From NCBI GenBank assembly GCA_900321035.1, contig ONUH01000004.1, positions 62,001 to 126,000 on the forward strand: DNA of 64,000 nt, given 5' to 3'. Below, in pieces: positions 8,496 to 16,554 of this stretch (its first letter is position 1; each line of letters opens with the position of its first letter). Position numbers and translations under genes: made by a program. The notes below the pieces were generated by a model. That model ran no database searches and had not been told where the DNA came from. It was given only the letters and a program-made list of their open reading frames with translations. The stretch comes from an uncultured Selenomonadales bacterium (lineage in GTDB: Bacteria > Bacillota > Negativicutes > Selenomonadales > Selenomonadaceae).

Positions 8496-10163
8496 ATGAA
8501 GAGCGACGTGGAGATTGCGCAGGAGGCCGTGATCAAGCCGATACGGGAGATTGCGGAGACCCTCGGCATTTCGGAGGACGAGCTGGAGCTTTACGGAAAA
8601 TATAAGGCGAAGCTGGCGGCTTCCGTTTGGGAGCGGGTGAAAGACCGGCCGAACGGGAAGCTCGTCCTGGTGACGGCGATCAATCCGACGCCTGCGGGCG
8701 AGGGCAAGACGACGACCAGCGTGGGACTTGCCGACGCCTTTCATGTGATGGGCAAGAAAACGGCGGTGGCGCTTCGCGAGCCGTCTCTCGGCCCGTGCTT
8801 CGGCCTGAAGGGCGGCGCGGCCGGCGGCGGCTATTCGCAGGTCGTGCCGATGGAGGACATCAATCTGCACTTCACCGGCGATTTCCATGCGATCACGACC
8901 GCGCACAATCTCTTGGCGGCGGTGCTGGACAATCATATCCAGCAGGGCAACGCGCTGAACATCGACGTTCGCCGCGTCGTCTGGAAGCGCGTGCTCGACT
9001 TGAACGACCGTGCGCTCCGTCACGTGGTGATCGGCCTCGGCGGCAAGGCGCACGGCGTGCCGCGGGAGACCGGCTTCGACATCACGGTGGCTTCCGAGAT
9101 GATGGCGATCCTTTGCCTTTCCTCCAGCCTGACGGACATGAAGCGGCGGCTCGGCGAGATCGTCGTTGCCTACACGACGGACGGGCGCGCCGTCCGCGCG
9201 AAGGAGCTGAACGTCACCGGCGCTCTGACGCTCCTCTTCAAGGACGCCATCAAGCCGAATCTCGTGCAGACCCTCGGCGGCACCCCGGCGTTCGTCCACG
9301 GCGGCCCCTTCGCGAATATCGCCCACGGCTGCAACAGCGTCATGGCGACGAAATACGCGCTGAAGCTGGCGGACGTGGTCGTCACGGAGGCAGGTTTCGG
9401 CGCCGACCTCGGCGCGGAGAAATTCCTCGATATCAAATGCCGCTTCGCGGGCTTCTCGCCCGACGCGGTGGTCATCGTCGCGACGGTGCGCGCGCTGAAG
9501 ATGCACGGCGGCGTGCCGAAGAGCGACCTGTCCCGCGTCGATATGGGCGCCCTCGAAAAGGGCATGGAAAACCTTTTGAAGCATATCGAGACCATCCACG
9601 CCTTCGGGCTGCCCGCCGTCGTTGCGGTCAATGCGTTCCCGACGGATACGGCCGAGGAGCTGTCCTTCGTTGAGAAAAAGTGCGCGGAGCTGGGCGCGGA
9701 AGTGGCGGTTTCCGAAGTCTGGGCGAAAGGCGGAGAAGGCGGCCTGGCGCTTGCGAAAAAAGTCGAGGCGGCCATGGCGAAGCCAAAAAATTTCCATACG
9801 CTGTACGAATCGGACGCGCCGATTCCCGAAAAGATCACGACGGTGGCGCGCACGGTTTACGGCGCGGACGGCGTGACGTTTACCGCCGCCGCGAAAAAAC
9901 AGCTGGACGAGATCGAGGCGCTGGGCCTCGACAAGATGCCGGTCTGCATGGCGAAAACCCAATACTCGCTTTCCGATGACGCGTCGAAGCTTGGCCGTCC
10001 GCGCGGATTTTCCGTCACGGTGCGGGAACTTCGCGTTTCTGCGGGTGCGGGCTTTATTGTTGCGCTCACAGGTGATATACTTACCATGCCGGGACTTCCG
10101 AAAAAGCCGGCGGCGGAAGCTATGGACATCGACGAGTCCGGGCGCATCACAGGGCTGTTCTGA
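8496..10163 (+). CDS. fhs: Formate-tetrahydrofolate ligase
   Basis: ATP-dependent ligase making 10-formyl-THF from formate, 555 residues, the normal length. It begins [16 protein letters not shown]. The P-loop-like motif [17 protein letters not shown] lies near residue 67, then [19 protein letters not shown] and [16 protein letters not shown]. The C-terminus has the [16 protein letters not shown] folate-site block. It follows folD and precedes the metF-like gene. Together they supply C1 units from formate; a full Wood-Ljungdahl set is not seen in the window. Confidence 0.97.
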   Translation: MKSDVEIAQEAVIKPIREIAETLGISEDELELYGKYKAKLAASVWERVKDRPNGKLVLVTAINPTPAGEGKTTTSVGLADAFHVMGKKTAVALREPSLGPCFGLKGGAAGGGYSQVVPMEDINLHFTGDFHAITTAHNLLAAVLDNHIQQGNALNIDVRRVVWKRVLDLNDRALRHVVIGLGGKAHGVPRETGFDITVASEMMAILCLSSSLTDMKRRLGEIVVAYTTDGRAVRAKELNVTGALTLLFKDAIKPNLVQTLGGTPAFVHGGPFANIAHGCNSVMATKYALKLADVVVTEAGFGADLGAEKFLDIKCRFAGFSPDAVVIVATVRALKMHGGVPKSDLSRVDMGALEKGMENLLKHIETIHAFGLPAVVAVNAFPTDTAEELSFVEKKCAELGAEVAVSEVWAKGGEGGLALAKKVEAAMAKPKNFHTLYESDAPIPEKITTVARTVYGADGVTFTAAAKKQLDEIEALGLDKMPVCMAKTQYSLSDDASKLGRPRGFSVTVRELRVSAGAGFIVALTGDILTMPGLPKKPAAEAMDIDESGRITGLF

Positions 10164-10249
10164 CCGTTCGCGCATCCCGCGCGGCGGCGTTCAACAGATA
10201 GACAGAACCCATTTAAGGATATCCATTTTGAGAAACAGGGAGGCGTCAT

Positions 10250-10990
10250 ATGAAAAGGATCGCAGTGGAGCTGGTTCCCCGCAGCGAGGAAGGACTGCGC
10301 GAGGAGCTGAAGATGTTGAAGGAGGCTCGTCTAAAGGTTGACCGTATCAATATCCCCGACCTTTTGCGCTGTGAACTTAGAAGCTGGGAAGGGGCGGCCA
10401 TCGCGCAGGAATATTATCCGGCGCTGCCGCATATCCGTGCCATGGATGTGGATCTTTCACAGCCGCTCGCGATGGGACCGTATATCAGGGAGCATGAGAT
10501 TCGTGAAGTGCTCGTCATCGAGGGCGATCCGCCCCAGGATATGACTCATACGGTCTATCCGACGGTGACGACCGACGTGATCCGGAAAATTCGCGAAGAG
10601 CTTCCGGGCGTGCGCGTATGGGCAGGCATCGACCAGTACCGGGGCAGCATGCAGCAGGAGCTTTACAATATCCGCCGGAAGCTGCAGGCGGGCGCCGTGG
10701 GATTCTTCACCCAGCCGTTCTTCGACATGCGTTTCCTCGAAATGTATGCGGACATGCTGGACGGTCTGACGGTCTGCTGGGGCGTTTCCCCGATTACCTC
10801 GGAGAAGACCCAGAGCTATTGGGAGCGCAAGAACCATGTGATTTTCCCGAAGAGCTTCTCGCCGACGCTGGAGTGGAGCATCGACTTCGCGCGGAAGGTG
10901 CTCGGCTTTGCGCAGAGAAACGGGGACCGAATTTATTTTATGCCGATCAAATCCAATATCGAGAAATATCTGGGCGGCATCTTGAGGTAA
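10250..10990 (+). CDS. metF: Methylenetetrahydrofolate reductase family protein (short form)
   Basis: TIM-barrel flavoprotein family that reduces 5,10-methylene-THF to 5-methyl-THF for methionine synthesis or methyl transfer. At 246 residues it is shorter than E. coli MetF (about 296). The N-terminal IAVELVPRSEE carries the equivalent of the catalytic Glu, and the flavin-site block appears as VIEGDPPQDM. QAGAVGFFTQPFFD matches the MetF barrel. No MetV-type partner gene is adjacent. nfnA starts 30 bases after its stop, so it may be expressed with the NADPH/ferredoxin transhydrogenase. The family call is sound; the electron donor is unknown. Confidence 0.82.
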   Translation: MKRIAVELVPRSEEGLREELKMLKEARLKVDRINIPDLLRCELRSWEGAAIAQEYYPALPHIRAMDVDLSQPLAMGPYIREHEIREVLVIEGDPPQDMTHTVYPTVTTDVIRKIREELPGVRVWAGIDQYRGSMQQELYNIRRKLQAGAVGFFTQPFFDMRFLEMYADMLDGLTVCWGVSPITSEKTQSYWERKNHVIFPKSFSPTLEWSIDFARKVLGFAQRNGDRIYFMPIKSNIEKYLGGILR

Positions 10991-11020
10991 TTATTTCATC
11001 TATTCTTGGGGGGACTGGCA

Positions 11021-11869
11021 ATGAAGGCCAAAGTATTGAAAAAGGAGCTGCTTTCTCCGAAGCTCTATCGGTTTGACGTGGAGGCGTCCCGGATTGCGAA
11101 GAAGACGCAGCCGGGGCAGTTCGTCATTCTTCGGGTCAACGAAGAGGGGGAGCGCATTCCTCTGACGGTGGCGGATTTCGACCGGGAAAAAGGTACGATC
11201 ACGCTTATCTTTCAGGAGGTCGGCGCATCGACGGAGCTTTTGGCGCAGTTGGAGCCGGGGGAAGAAATCCTCGATTTTGTGGGGCCGCTGGGACAGAAAT
11301 CCGAAATCGAGCCGGGCATCGGCACGGTGGTATGCATCGGCGGCGGCGTCGGCATCGCGCCGGTGTATCCGATTGCCCGGGGCATGAAACAAGCGGGCAA
11401 CAAGGTGATTTCCATTTTGGGCGCGCGCAACAAGGATATCCTCATTATGGAAGAGGAAATGCGCGCCATCAGCGACGAGATCTTTATCACGACCGACGAC
11501 GGCAGCTACGGCGTCAAGGGCTTTGTCACGACGGCGCTCCAGCAGATCGTCGACCGGGGGGAGAAGATAGACCGCATTTACGCCATCGGCCCCGTCGTGA
11601 TGATGAAGAGCGTAGTGGAAGCGACCCGCCCGCTGGGCATCAAGACGATCGTCAGCCTGAACCCCGTCATGGTGGACGGCACGGGTATGTGCGGCTGCTG
11701 CCGCGTGGAAGTGGGCGGCGAGACGAGATTCGCCTGCGTGGACGGGCCGGAATTCGACGGCCATCTGGTGGACTTTGACGGCCTGCGTGCCCGTCAGGCC
11801 ATGTATCGGGAGATGGAGGCCCGGGAAAAGGACCACGTCTGCCGTATCGGCTTGGGGAGGGATGAATGA
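11021..11869 (+). CDS. nfnA: NADH-dependent ferredoxin:NADP oxidoreductase, small subunit
   Basis: FAD and [2Fe-2S] subunit of the electron-bifurcating NfnAB complex, which couples reduced ferredoxin and NADH to NADP reduction. At 282 residues it has the family length. The N-terminal barrel has QPGQFVILRV. The NAD-binding region has CIGGGVGIAPVYPIAR. The C-terminal cluster loop is GMCGCCRVEVGG followed by FACVDGPEFDGH, the four-cysteine PyrK-like site. The ATG at 11021 follows a GGGGGGA ribosome site. The next gene is the matching large subunit and overlaps it. Databases often call it sulfide dehydrogenase or dihydroorotate dehydrogenase electron-transfer subunit. Confidence 0.85.
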   Translation: MKAKVLKKELLSPKLYRFDVEASRIAKKTQPGQFVILRVNEEGERIPLTVADFDREKGTITLIFQEVGASTELLAQLEPGEEILDFVGPLGQKSEIEPGIGTVVCIGGGVGIAPVYPIARGMKQAGNKVISILGARNKDILIMEEEMRAISDEIFITTDDGSYGVKGFVTTALQQIVDRGEKIDRIYAIGPVVMMKSVVEATRPLGIKTIVSLNPVMVDGTGMCGCCRVEVGGETRFACVDGPEFDGHLVDFDGLRARQAMYREMEAREKDHVCRIGLGRDE

Positions 11870-13275
11870 TGGCGCTTTCATTGACGAAGCATCCGATGCC
11901 GGAGCAGGACCCAAAGGTCCGCGCGCACAATTTCAACGAAGTCGCTCTCGGCTACGACGAGGAAACGGCGGTGGCGGAGGCGGAGCGCTGCCTGAACTGC
12001 AAAGTGCCGCAGTGCCGGACCGGCTGTCCCGTGGGTGTCAATATTCCGGGTTTCATCGCGAAAATCAAGGCGCGGGATTATGACGGCGCAATCGCGACCA
12101 TCAAGGAATCGAATTCGCTGCCTGCGGTTTGCGGCCGCGTCTGCCCGCAGGAAAACCAGTGCGAGAAGCACTGCATTTTAGGGAAAAAAGGCGAGCCGGT
12201 GGGCATCGGCCGGTTGGAGCGGTTCGCCGCCGATCGGGAAATGGCGCAGAATAAAGAGATCGTGCCCATGGAGTTCGCAAAGGACGCGCAGAAAGTCGCG
12301 ATCATCGGCGCGGGCCCGGCGGGGCTTACCTGCGCGGGCGACCTTGCGCGCAAGGGGTATCGGGTGACGATCTTCGAGGCCCTGCATACGGCGGGCGGCG
12401 TGCTTTCTTACGGCATCCCCGAGTTCCGCCTGCCGAAGGACGACATTGTGAAAAAAGAGATTGCGAATCTCGAAAAGCTCGGCGTCAAGATTGAAGTGGA
12501 CGTCGTCGTGGGGCAGCTCTACACCATCGACGAGCTGATGGAGGAGGAAGGCTTCGACGCGGTTTTCGTCGGCACGGGCGCGGGACTTCCGCATTTCATG
12601 AACATTCCGGGCGAGAACCTGAACGGCGTATATTCGGCCAACGAATTCCTGACCCGCTGCAATCTGATGAAGGCGTATCGTTTCCCCGAATACGCTACGC
12701 CGCTGCGCGTCGGAAACGCCGTAGCCGTCGTGGGCGGCGGAAACGTGGCGATGGACGCGGCGCGCACGGCGCTCCGGCTTGGCGCGGAGCACGTCTATAT
12801 CGTCTATCGGCGCGGTGAAGACGAGCTTCCGGCACGGCGGGAGGAAGCCCATCATGCGAAAGAGGAAGGCGTGGATTTCCAGCTGCTGAACAATCCGGTG
12901 GAAATCATGAGCGACGGCAAGGGCTGGGTGCGCGCGCTGAAATGCATTCGCATGGAACTGGGCGAGCCGGACGAGTCCGGCCGCAGAAGCCCGAAAGCGG
13001 TGAAAGGCTCGGAATTCGAGCTGCCGGTGGACACCGTGGTCATCGCCATCGGCCAGGGACCGAACCCCATCGTCGCGTCCACGACGCCGGGCATGGAAAC
13101 GAACAAGCGCGGCAATATCGTCGCCGACGAGGAAACGTGCGCGACGACGAAGCCGGGCGTATTCGCGGGCGGCGACATCGTCACCGGCGCGGCTACGGTC
13201 ATTCTGGCCATGGGCGCAGGGAAGAAGGCCGCCGCGGCCATCGACGCCTATCTGAAGGAGAAGCGCGGCGCGTGA
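11866..13275 (+). CDS. nfnB: NADH-dependent ferredoxin:NADP oxidoreductase, large subunit (GltD-like)
   Basis: Flavin and double [4Fe-4S] subunit of NfnAB, 469 residues. The N-terminal ferredoxin-like domain has CLNCKVPQCRTGCPVG and CGRVCPQENQCEKHC. An FAD motif (IIGAGPAGLTCAG) lies near residue 146 and an NADPH motif (VVGGGNVAMDAARTALRLGA) near residue 290. Start codons at 11866 and 11869 are both possible; either overlaps or abuts the nfnA stop, showing translational coupling. The protein could be mistaken for the small subunit of glutamate synthase, but no gltB is present and nfnA is adjacent. A strong terminator follows. Confidence 0.86.
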   Translation: MMALSLTKHPMPEQDPKVRAHNFNEVALGYDEETAVAEAERCLNCKVPQCRTGCPVGVNIPGFIAKIKARDYDGAIATIKESNSLPAVCGRVCPQENQCEKHCILGKKGEPVGIGRLERFAADREMAQNKEIVPMEFAKDAQKVAIIGAGPAGLTCAGDLARKGYRVTIFEALHTAGGVLSYGIPEFRLPKDDIVKKEIANLEKLGVKIEVDVVVGQLYTIDELMEEEGFDAVFVGTGAGLPHFMNIPGENLNGVYSANEFLTRCNLMKAYRFPEYATPLRVGNAVAVVGGGNVAMDAARTALRLGAEHVYIVYRRGEDELPARREEAHHAKEEGVDFQLLNNPVEIMSDGKGWVRALKCIRMELGEPDESGRRSPKAVKGSEFELPVDTVVIAIGQGPNPIVASTTPGMETNKRGNIVADEETCATTKPGVFAGGDIVTGAATVILAMGAGKKAAAAIDAYLKEKRGA

Positions 13276-13289
13276 GTTTTGCGAATGTG

Positions 13290-13335
13290 AAAGGGGCTGC
13301 CGCATGAAGACAGTTTCATGCGATAGCCCCTTTTT
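13290..13335 (+). terminator. Intrinsic terminator after nfnB
   Basis: A long stem pairs AAAGGGGCT plus CGCATGAA with TTCATGCG plus AGCCCCTTT around a short loop, with a two-base internal mismatch, and runs into TTTTT. It ends the folate-nfn transcription unit. Confidence 0.9.
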
Positions 13336-13336
13336 A

Positions 13337-13405
13337 GTGTGGAGCGTGGAGTTCGTACAGAATTAAATATGTAATAACTCCTAACTCCTCTCTCCTCATT
13401 TGTCC
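13337..13405. repeat. Heptad-repeat hairpin element, copy A
   Basis: Tandem 7-base units on the left (GTGTGGA GCGTGGA) face complementary units on the right (ACTCCTA ACTCCTC TCTCCTC), with an AT-rich centre (GAATTAAATATGTAATA). The same architecture recurs at 29164-29229 and 38107-38167. This copy is the most diverged. Confidence 0.6.
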
Positions 13406-13452
13406 AATAATCTTTATGCGACAGACTTCTTTTGCAGAAATGAGGAATCGTC

Positions 13453-14052
13453 ATGATGGATTTTACCGCCATTGATTTCGAGACGGCCACGGACAGACGG
13501 AATTCCGCCTGCAGCGTCGCCGTCGTCGAAGTGCGGGACGGCGAAGTCGCGCGGACGTATTCGACGTTGATTCGTCCGCCGGGGCTGCAGTTTTCAAGCT
13601 TCAATATCTCGATCCACGGCATCACGCCGGAAATGGTTCGGCATGAGCGGGATTTCGCGGGCGTTTGGCCGGAGCTCCGCCCTTTTTTGGAAGACCGCAT
13701 TGTTATCGCGCACAACGCGCCTTTCGATATGGGCGTGCTGAAAAGTTCCCTTTTGGCGAACCGCATCGAGCCGCCGAAATTTTATCACTGCTGCACGGTG
13801 CAGATTTCCCGGAAGGCGTGGCCGGAGCTTCCGAACCACAAACTGGACACCGTGGGCGGTTTCCTGCATGTGGATTTTCGCCATCACGACGCGCTGGAGG
13901 ACGCGAGAGCCTGCGCGGCCATCCCGCTGGCGGCGGCGGAGCGCCTCGGCGCGGACAGCATGGAGACGCTGGCGCAGACGCTCCGCGTGGCGCTGAAACC
14001 CTTCGACTGCACGCCAAAATATCCGCGGCGGTTTGACAGGCCGCGCCCGTGA
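13453..14052 (+). CDS. DEDDh 3'-5' exonuclease, DNA polymerase III epsilon type
   Basis: Single-domain exonuclease of 199 residues. The DEDDh residues are visible: FTAIDFETAT (ExoI, D and E), VIAHNAPFDMGVL (ExoII, D), and HHDALEDARACA (ExoIII, H and D). No BRCT or polymerase domain is attached, so it is a stand-alone proofreading or repair nuclease, not PolC. The ATG pair at 13453/13456 follows GAGGA. A promoter for the next tRNA gene lies inside its last codons. The specific cellular role is not known. Confidence 0.87.
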   Translation: MMDFTAIDFETATDRRNSACSVAVVEVRDGEVARTYSTLIRPPGLQFSSFNISIHGITPEMVRHERDFAGVWPELRPFLEDRIVIAHNAPFDMGVLKSSLLANRIEPPKFYHCCTVQISRKAWPELPNHKLDTVGGFLHVDFRHHDALEDARACAAIPLAAAERLGADSMETLAQTLRVALKPFDCTPKYPRRFDRPRP

Positions 14053-14062
14053 ATGGTACAAT
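14033..14062 (+). promoter_or_regulatory. Strong promoter for tRNA-Leu inside the exonuclease gene end
   Basis: A perfect TTGACA (14033-14038) and TACAAT (14057-14062) are spaced 18 bases apart. Initiation would fall a few bases before the mature tRNA 5' end at 14075. The -35 overlaps the exonuclease's last coding bases. Confidence 0.8.
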
Positions 14063-14074
14063 AAAGCCCGTGAT

Positions 14075-14159
14075 GCGGGCGTGGCGGAACTGGCAGACGC
14101 GCTGGATTTAGGATCCAGTGCCGCAAGGCGTGGAGGTTCAAGCCCTCTCGTCCGCACCA
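14075..14159 (+). tRNA. tRNA-Leu (anticodon UAG), CCA encoded
   Basis: An 85-base class II tRNA. The acceptor arms GCGGGCG and CGTCCGC pair with one G-U. The anticodon stem CTGGA/TCCAG holds loop TTTAGGA, so the anticodon is UAG, reading CUN leucine codons. A variable arm (TGCCGCAAGGCG) and the T-arm with GGTTCAAGC follow. The 3' CCA is encoded. A strong promoter precedes it and a terminator follows within 10 bases, so it is a single-gene unit. Confidence 0.97.
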
Positions 14160-14166
14160 ATGATGC

Positions 14167-14208
14167 AAAAAAACGACAGGACAAAACAGGTCTTGTCGTT
14201 TTTCTTTT
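14167..14208 (+). terminator. Intrinsic terminator after tRNA-Leu
   Basis: Stem AAAAACGACA-GGAC pairs with GTC-TTGTCGTTTTT around AAAACAG and continues into CTTTT. It closes the tRNA transcript. Confidence 0.9.
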
Positions 14209-14452
14209 GCCTGCGGCGTTTCGCTTTTTTGGAAAATCGTCATATGCGTTTTCATGTTTCTACAGTCGTTTTTCAGAGTTCTTTCATATAATCTCTTTTG
14301 TTCGTTGGAAACGTGAAACAGCCTTAATTTTCAATGTTTCCGAACTTTTACGGCATTAAAAAATGTTTATTCGCGGCAGGATTTTTCCGGCTGCATCGAA
14401 TATTATATTTTGAGTCGAGAATGTCGTTCGGGACGAAAGTTTCAAGCGTCTG

Positions 14453-14627
14453 TTCTCCAAGAGAAAGCCGAATCCAACTCGGGAGCGGGGGAACCATTGG
14501 GAAGAGGGCTCGCGTCGGCGGGCGTCTTCTCTGGGGTGAATGCGCTATTCCATTCAGGAAATCTGCAGGGGCAGCTTCTCTGTCCTAACCCGGCAGCTAA
14601 CCTCGTAGGCGAAAAGAGAGAGGAGAA
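14453..14627 (+). promoter_or_regulatory. c-di-AMP (ydaO-yuaA class) riboswitch
   Basis: The leader of the cell-wall hydrolase gene contains the conserved ydaO-type blocks in order: CCGAATCC, GCGGGGGAACC, GGGGTGAAT, and finally ACCCGGCAGCTAACCTCG with GTAGGCG. A closing helix can form between TTCTCC (14453-14458) and GGAGAA (14622-14627). The right strand contains the ribosome site for the TTG start at 14634, so ligand binding would be expected to hide it. Cell-wall hydrolases are classic targets of this class. Class recognition is by motif; the translational mode is inference. Confidence 0.9.
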
Positions 14628-14633
14628 AGTTTC

Positions 14634-15308
14634 TTGTTGGGTAAGTTGAGAAATCGTATTGCGGCCGCTTCGTTGGCCTGCATGTGCTGGTGCTCGGTCG
14701 CGGGGGCGGAATCGCTTCAGGTGGGCGATCAGGGCAGCGATGTGGCGGAGGTACAGGCGGAGCTTGTACGGATTGGATATGATGTAGTGCCTGACGGGGA
14801 TTTCGGCCCGGCTACGGTCGAGGCGGTCAAATATTTCCAGGCGGCGCATGGTATGGACGCGGACGGGACGGTGGGTCCGTCCACCTATGAAGCGCTTTTG
14901 GGCAAGGCGATGCCGGAGACCATCAGCCGCGGTTCGAATTATGTTTCCCGCCGCCTCGTGCAGACGGCCATGGCGTATATCGGCGTGCCGTATGCTTTCG
15001 GCGGTACGTCTCCCAGCGGGTTTGACTGCTCGGGTTTTGTCCGGTTTGTTTTCGCGAACGCCGGTATCTATCTGCCTCGCGCGGCGGACGAGCAGTACGA
15101 GGTCGGTCATCCGATTCCGACCAGCGGTCTGCGCACGGGCGATCTTGTATTTTTCTCGACGTATGAGTACGGCCCGTCCCATGTGGGCATTTATCTGAGC
15201 GACGGCAATTTCATTCACGCGGCGTCGAGCATCGGCGTGTCCATCGCTTCGATTTATGACGAGTATTATTGGGGCGACCGCTATATCGGCGCGCGGCGCG
15301 TTCTGTAA
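14634..15308 (+). CDS. Secreted NlpC/P60 cell-wall hydrolase with peptidoglycan-binding domain
   Basis: Cell-wall endopeptidase of 224 residues. A signal peptide (first 25 residues, ending near VAGAES) is followed by a PG_binding_1 repeat (SDVAEVQAELVRIGY ... FGPATVEAVKYFQ) and a C-terminal NlpC/P60 domain. The catalytic Cys is in FDCSGFVR near residue 129, and the His is in HVGIYL with a second His at FIHAAS. The TTG start follows GAGAGGAGAAAG. Expression is predicted to be under the c-di-AMP riboswitch, linking wall turnover to that messenger. A terminator follows directly. Confidence 0.92.
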   Translation: MLGKLRNRIAAASLACMCWCSVAGAESLQVGDQGSDVAEVQAELVRIGYDVVPDGDFGPATVEAVKYFQAAHGMDADGTVGPSTYEALLGKAMPETISRGSNYVSRRLVQTAMAYIGVPYAFGGTSPSGFDCSGFVRFVFANAGIYLPRAADEQYEVGHPIPTSGLRTGDLVFFSTYEYGPSHVGIYLSDGNFIHAASSIGVSIASIYDEYYWGDRYIGARRVL

Positions 15309-15320
15309 AAATCGAAGAAG

Positions 15321-15347
15321 GAGAGAGGCTTCGGCCTCTCTTTTTTT
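15321..15347 (+). terminator. Intrinsic terminator after the NlpC/P60 gene
   Basis: GAGAGGC TTCG GCCTCTC followed by seven T residues: a tetraloop-capped stem of textbook form. Confidence 0.93.
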
Positions 15348-15351
15348 GTGC

Positions 15352-15413
15352 AAAAAACCCCCGGTTTCTCCGGGGGTTCGTCATACGAGAAACGGCCCCG
15401 CTCATGCGGGGCC
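15352..15413 (-). terminator. Double terminator hairpins for the leftward small membrane gene
   Basis: Read on the minus strand, GGCCCCG/CGGGGCC (15413-15394) is followed by a second stem AACCCCCGG/CCGGGGGTT that runs into TTTTTT (15378-15352). The first hairpin overlaps the stop region of the 15402-15605 gene. Confidence 0.8.
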
Positions 15414-15605
15414 GGAGTCTTTCTTGGAACGAAACGGATAGCAGATCAGCGCGGCGGCGGCGGAAAAGAGCCACTTCAGGAGAAGGATCATCGACAGGAT
15501 GAACGGGCCGACGTTCTCGAGGAACAGCAAAAAGAGATACCACAGGAAAAGGATCGCGAAAAGCGCGCCGACGAGAAACAGAAGCGCCGTCAGCATTGTG
15601 CCCAC
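15402..15605 (-). CDS. Small hydrophobic membrane protein, unknown
   Basis: Unrecognised protein of 67 residues, or 64 if translation starts at the ATG at 15596, where GGTGG is better spaced. Two hydrophobic segments fill residues 4-30 and 35-57 (LLFLVGALFAILFLWYLFLL; ILSMILLLKWLFSAAAALI), with a short basic tail (FRSKKDSGPA). It should be an inner-membrane protein with both ends on the same side. It lies downstream of the nitroreductase gene in the same direction and ends in paired terminators, which supports expression. Confidence 0.6.
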   Translation of the reverse strand: MGTMLTALLFLVGALFAILFLWYLFLLFLENVGPFILSMILLLKWLFSAAAALICYPFRSKKDSGPA

Positions 15606-15669
15606 CGCCTTTCATGCCTGTTTGGCTACGGCTATCGTATCACGGAACGGGGTTTATGTATGAGAAACG

Positions 15670-16182
15670 TCAACGGTATGTGACCGTTTCGGACAGCGGC
15701 TTTCGGCTGTCGTGGTTGGGCAGCGGTTTTGCCGCCGCGTCGGGATAGCCCACGTCGATCAGGATGGTCAGCTCCTCGTTTTTTGGAAGCTGCAGAAGCT
15801 CCTTGGCCTTGTCCGGGTCGAAGAAATTCAGCCAGCAGGTGTCGAGGCCGACGGATTTCGCCGCAAGCACGAGATGCGTGGCGACGATTGCCGCGTCCTC
15901 CGCGCCGGAGTTGTACGCGCCGCCGGGATACTCGAATACGTTCTCTTTGTCATGGGCGACCGCAAGCACGACGGGCGCGCCGTAGCGGCAGGGCGTAAGC
16001 TGGTCCGCCAGAGCCAGCGATTCTTTGGACGAAAGGACGTAGATGTGCTGCGGCTGGTTATTTTTCGCGGTGGGCGCCAGCCGTCCCGCTTCCAGCACCT
16101 GTTCCAATTTCTCTTTTTCCACCGGCTTGTCCGAAAATTTCTTGCACGAGTACCGTGCCTTGGCGAGTTCAAGAAAATTCAT
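15670..16182 (-). CDS. Nitroreductase-family flavoprotein
   Basis: FMN-dependent NAD(P)H oxidoreductase family protein, 170 residues, compact form. Recognisable are the N-terminal FMN contact region ARYSCKKFSDKPV, the LEAGRLAPTAKNNQP motif, and the C-terminal segment GLDTCWLNFFDPDKAKELL followed by IDVGYPDAAAKPLP. The ribosome site AAGGAGG is strong. Family members reduce nitroaromatics, quinones or flavins; the natural substrate is not predictable. It is expressed leftward, alone or with the small membrane gene downstream. Confidence 0.9.
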   Translation of the reverse strand: MNFLELAKARYSCKKFSDKPVEKEKLEQVLEAGRLAPTAKNNQPQHIYVLSSKESLALADQLTPCRYGAPVVLAVAHDKENVFEYPGGAYNSGAEDAAIVATHLVLAAKSVGLDTCWLNFFDPDKAKELLQLPKNEELTILIDVGYPDAAAKPLPNHDSRKPLSETVTYR

Positions 16183-16225
16183 CGTATTTCCTCCTTCGTA
16201 AAAAAGATTTTCAAAGCCCGTCGGA

Positions 16226-16336
16226 GCGCCAGCGGCGCTGATGCCTTTGACGGCTTCCTTCGCGGTAATCTCGGCGTCGTTGTTGTCAAGAAGATCAGAT
16301 GGCAGCGGCCGCTGCCCATGCGTATTTTCAAATAAC
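16226..16336 (+). pseudogene. Possible C-terminal remnant of an MDR-type dehydrogenase
   Basis: A short open stretch on the plus strand, with GC-rich third positions like the real genes, encodes ADAFDGFLRGNLGVVVVKKI. This resembles the end of zinc-type or quinone oxidoreductases, where an Ala-Phe-x-x-Phe-x-x-Gly helix precedes a final GKVVV strand. There is no start codon with a ribosome site, and the frame merges upstream with the antisense of the nitroreductase gene. It may be a degraded gene end or chance. Confidence 0.25.
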
Positions 16337-16464
16337 GAACTCTTACACCGATGTATCTTCGACGAATGGGGAGAATTTCCTGCCGCCTGCGCATCAGAAA
16401 TTTTTATTCCGGGCTATATCTTTGTGTGTTGAAAGACGGGAGTGATAAAAAAATCAGAAACTAC

Positions 16465-16493
16465 TCGACAACGAGACAAGAACAAAGTATACT
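16465..16493 (+). promoter_or_regulatory. Promoter for the lone response regulator
   Basis: TCGACA (16465-16470) and TATACT (16488-16493), each a 5/6 match, are spaced 17 bases apart. The leader would be about 55 bases. Confidence 0.7.
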
Positions 16494-16554
16494 GTATGGT
16501 GTTTATGGGCAACGGCGCAAAGCAGTTGACAAAGAAAGGCAGAGGGATCATACT

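Noticed and set aside
6807-10175. Minus-strand open frame of 1,122 codons
   Set aside because: It is fully opposite ubiA, folD and fhs, which have strong family motifs; the product is Arg/His-rich without any recognisable domain.
11866-13275. Small subunit of glutamate synthase (GltD)
   Set aside because: The sequence is GltD-like, but the adjacent PyrK-like FAD/2Fe-2S subunit and the absence of gltB fit the NfnAB complex better.
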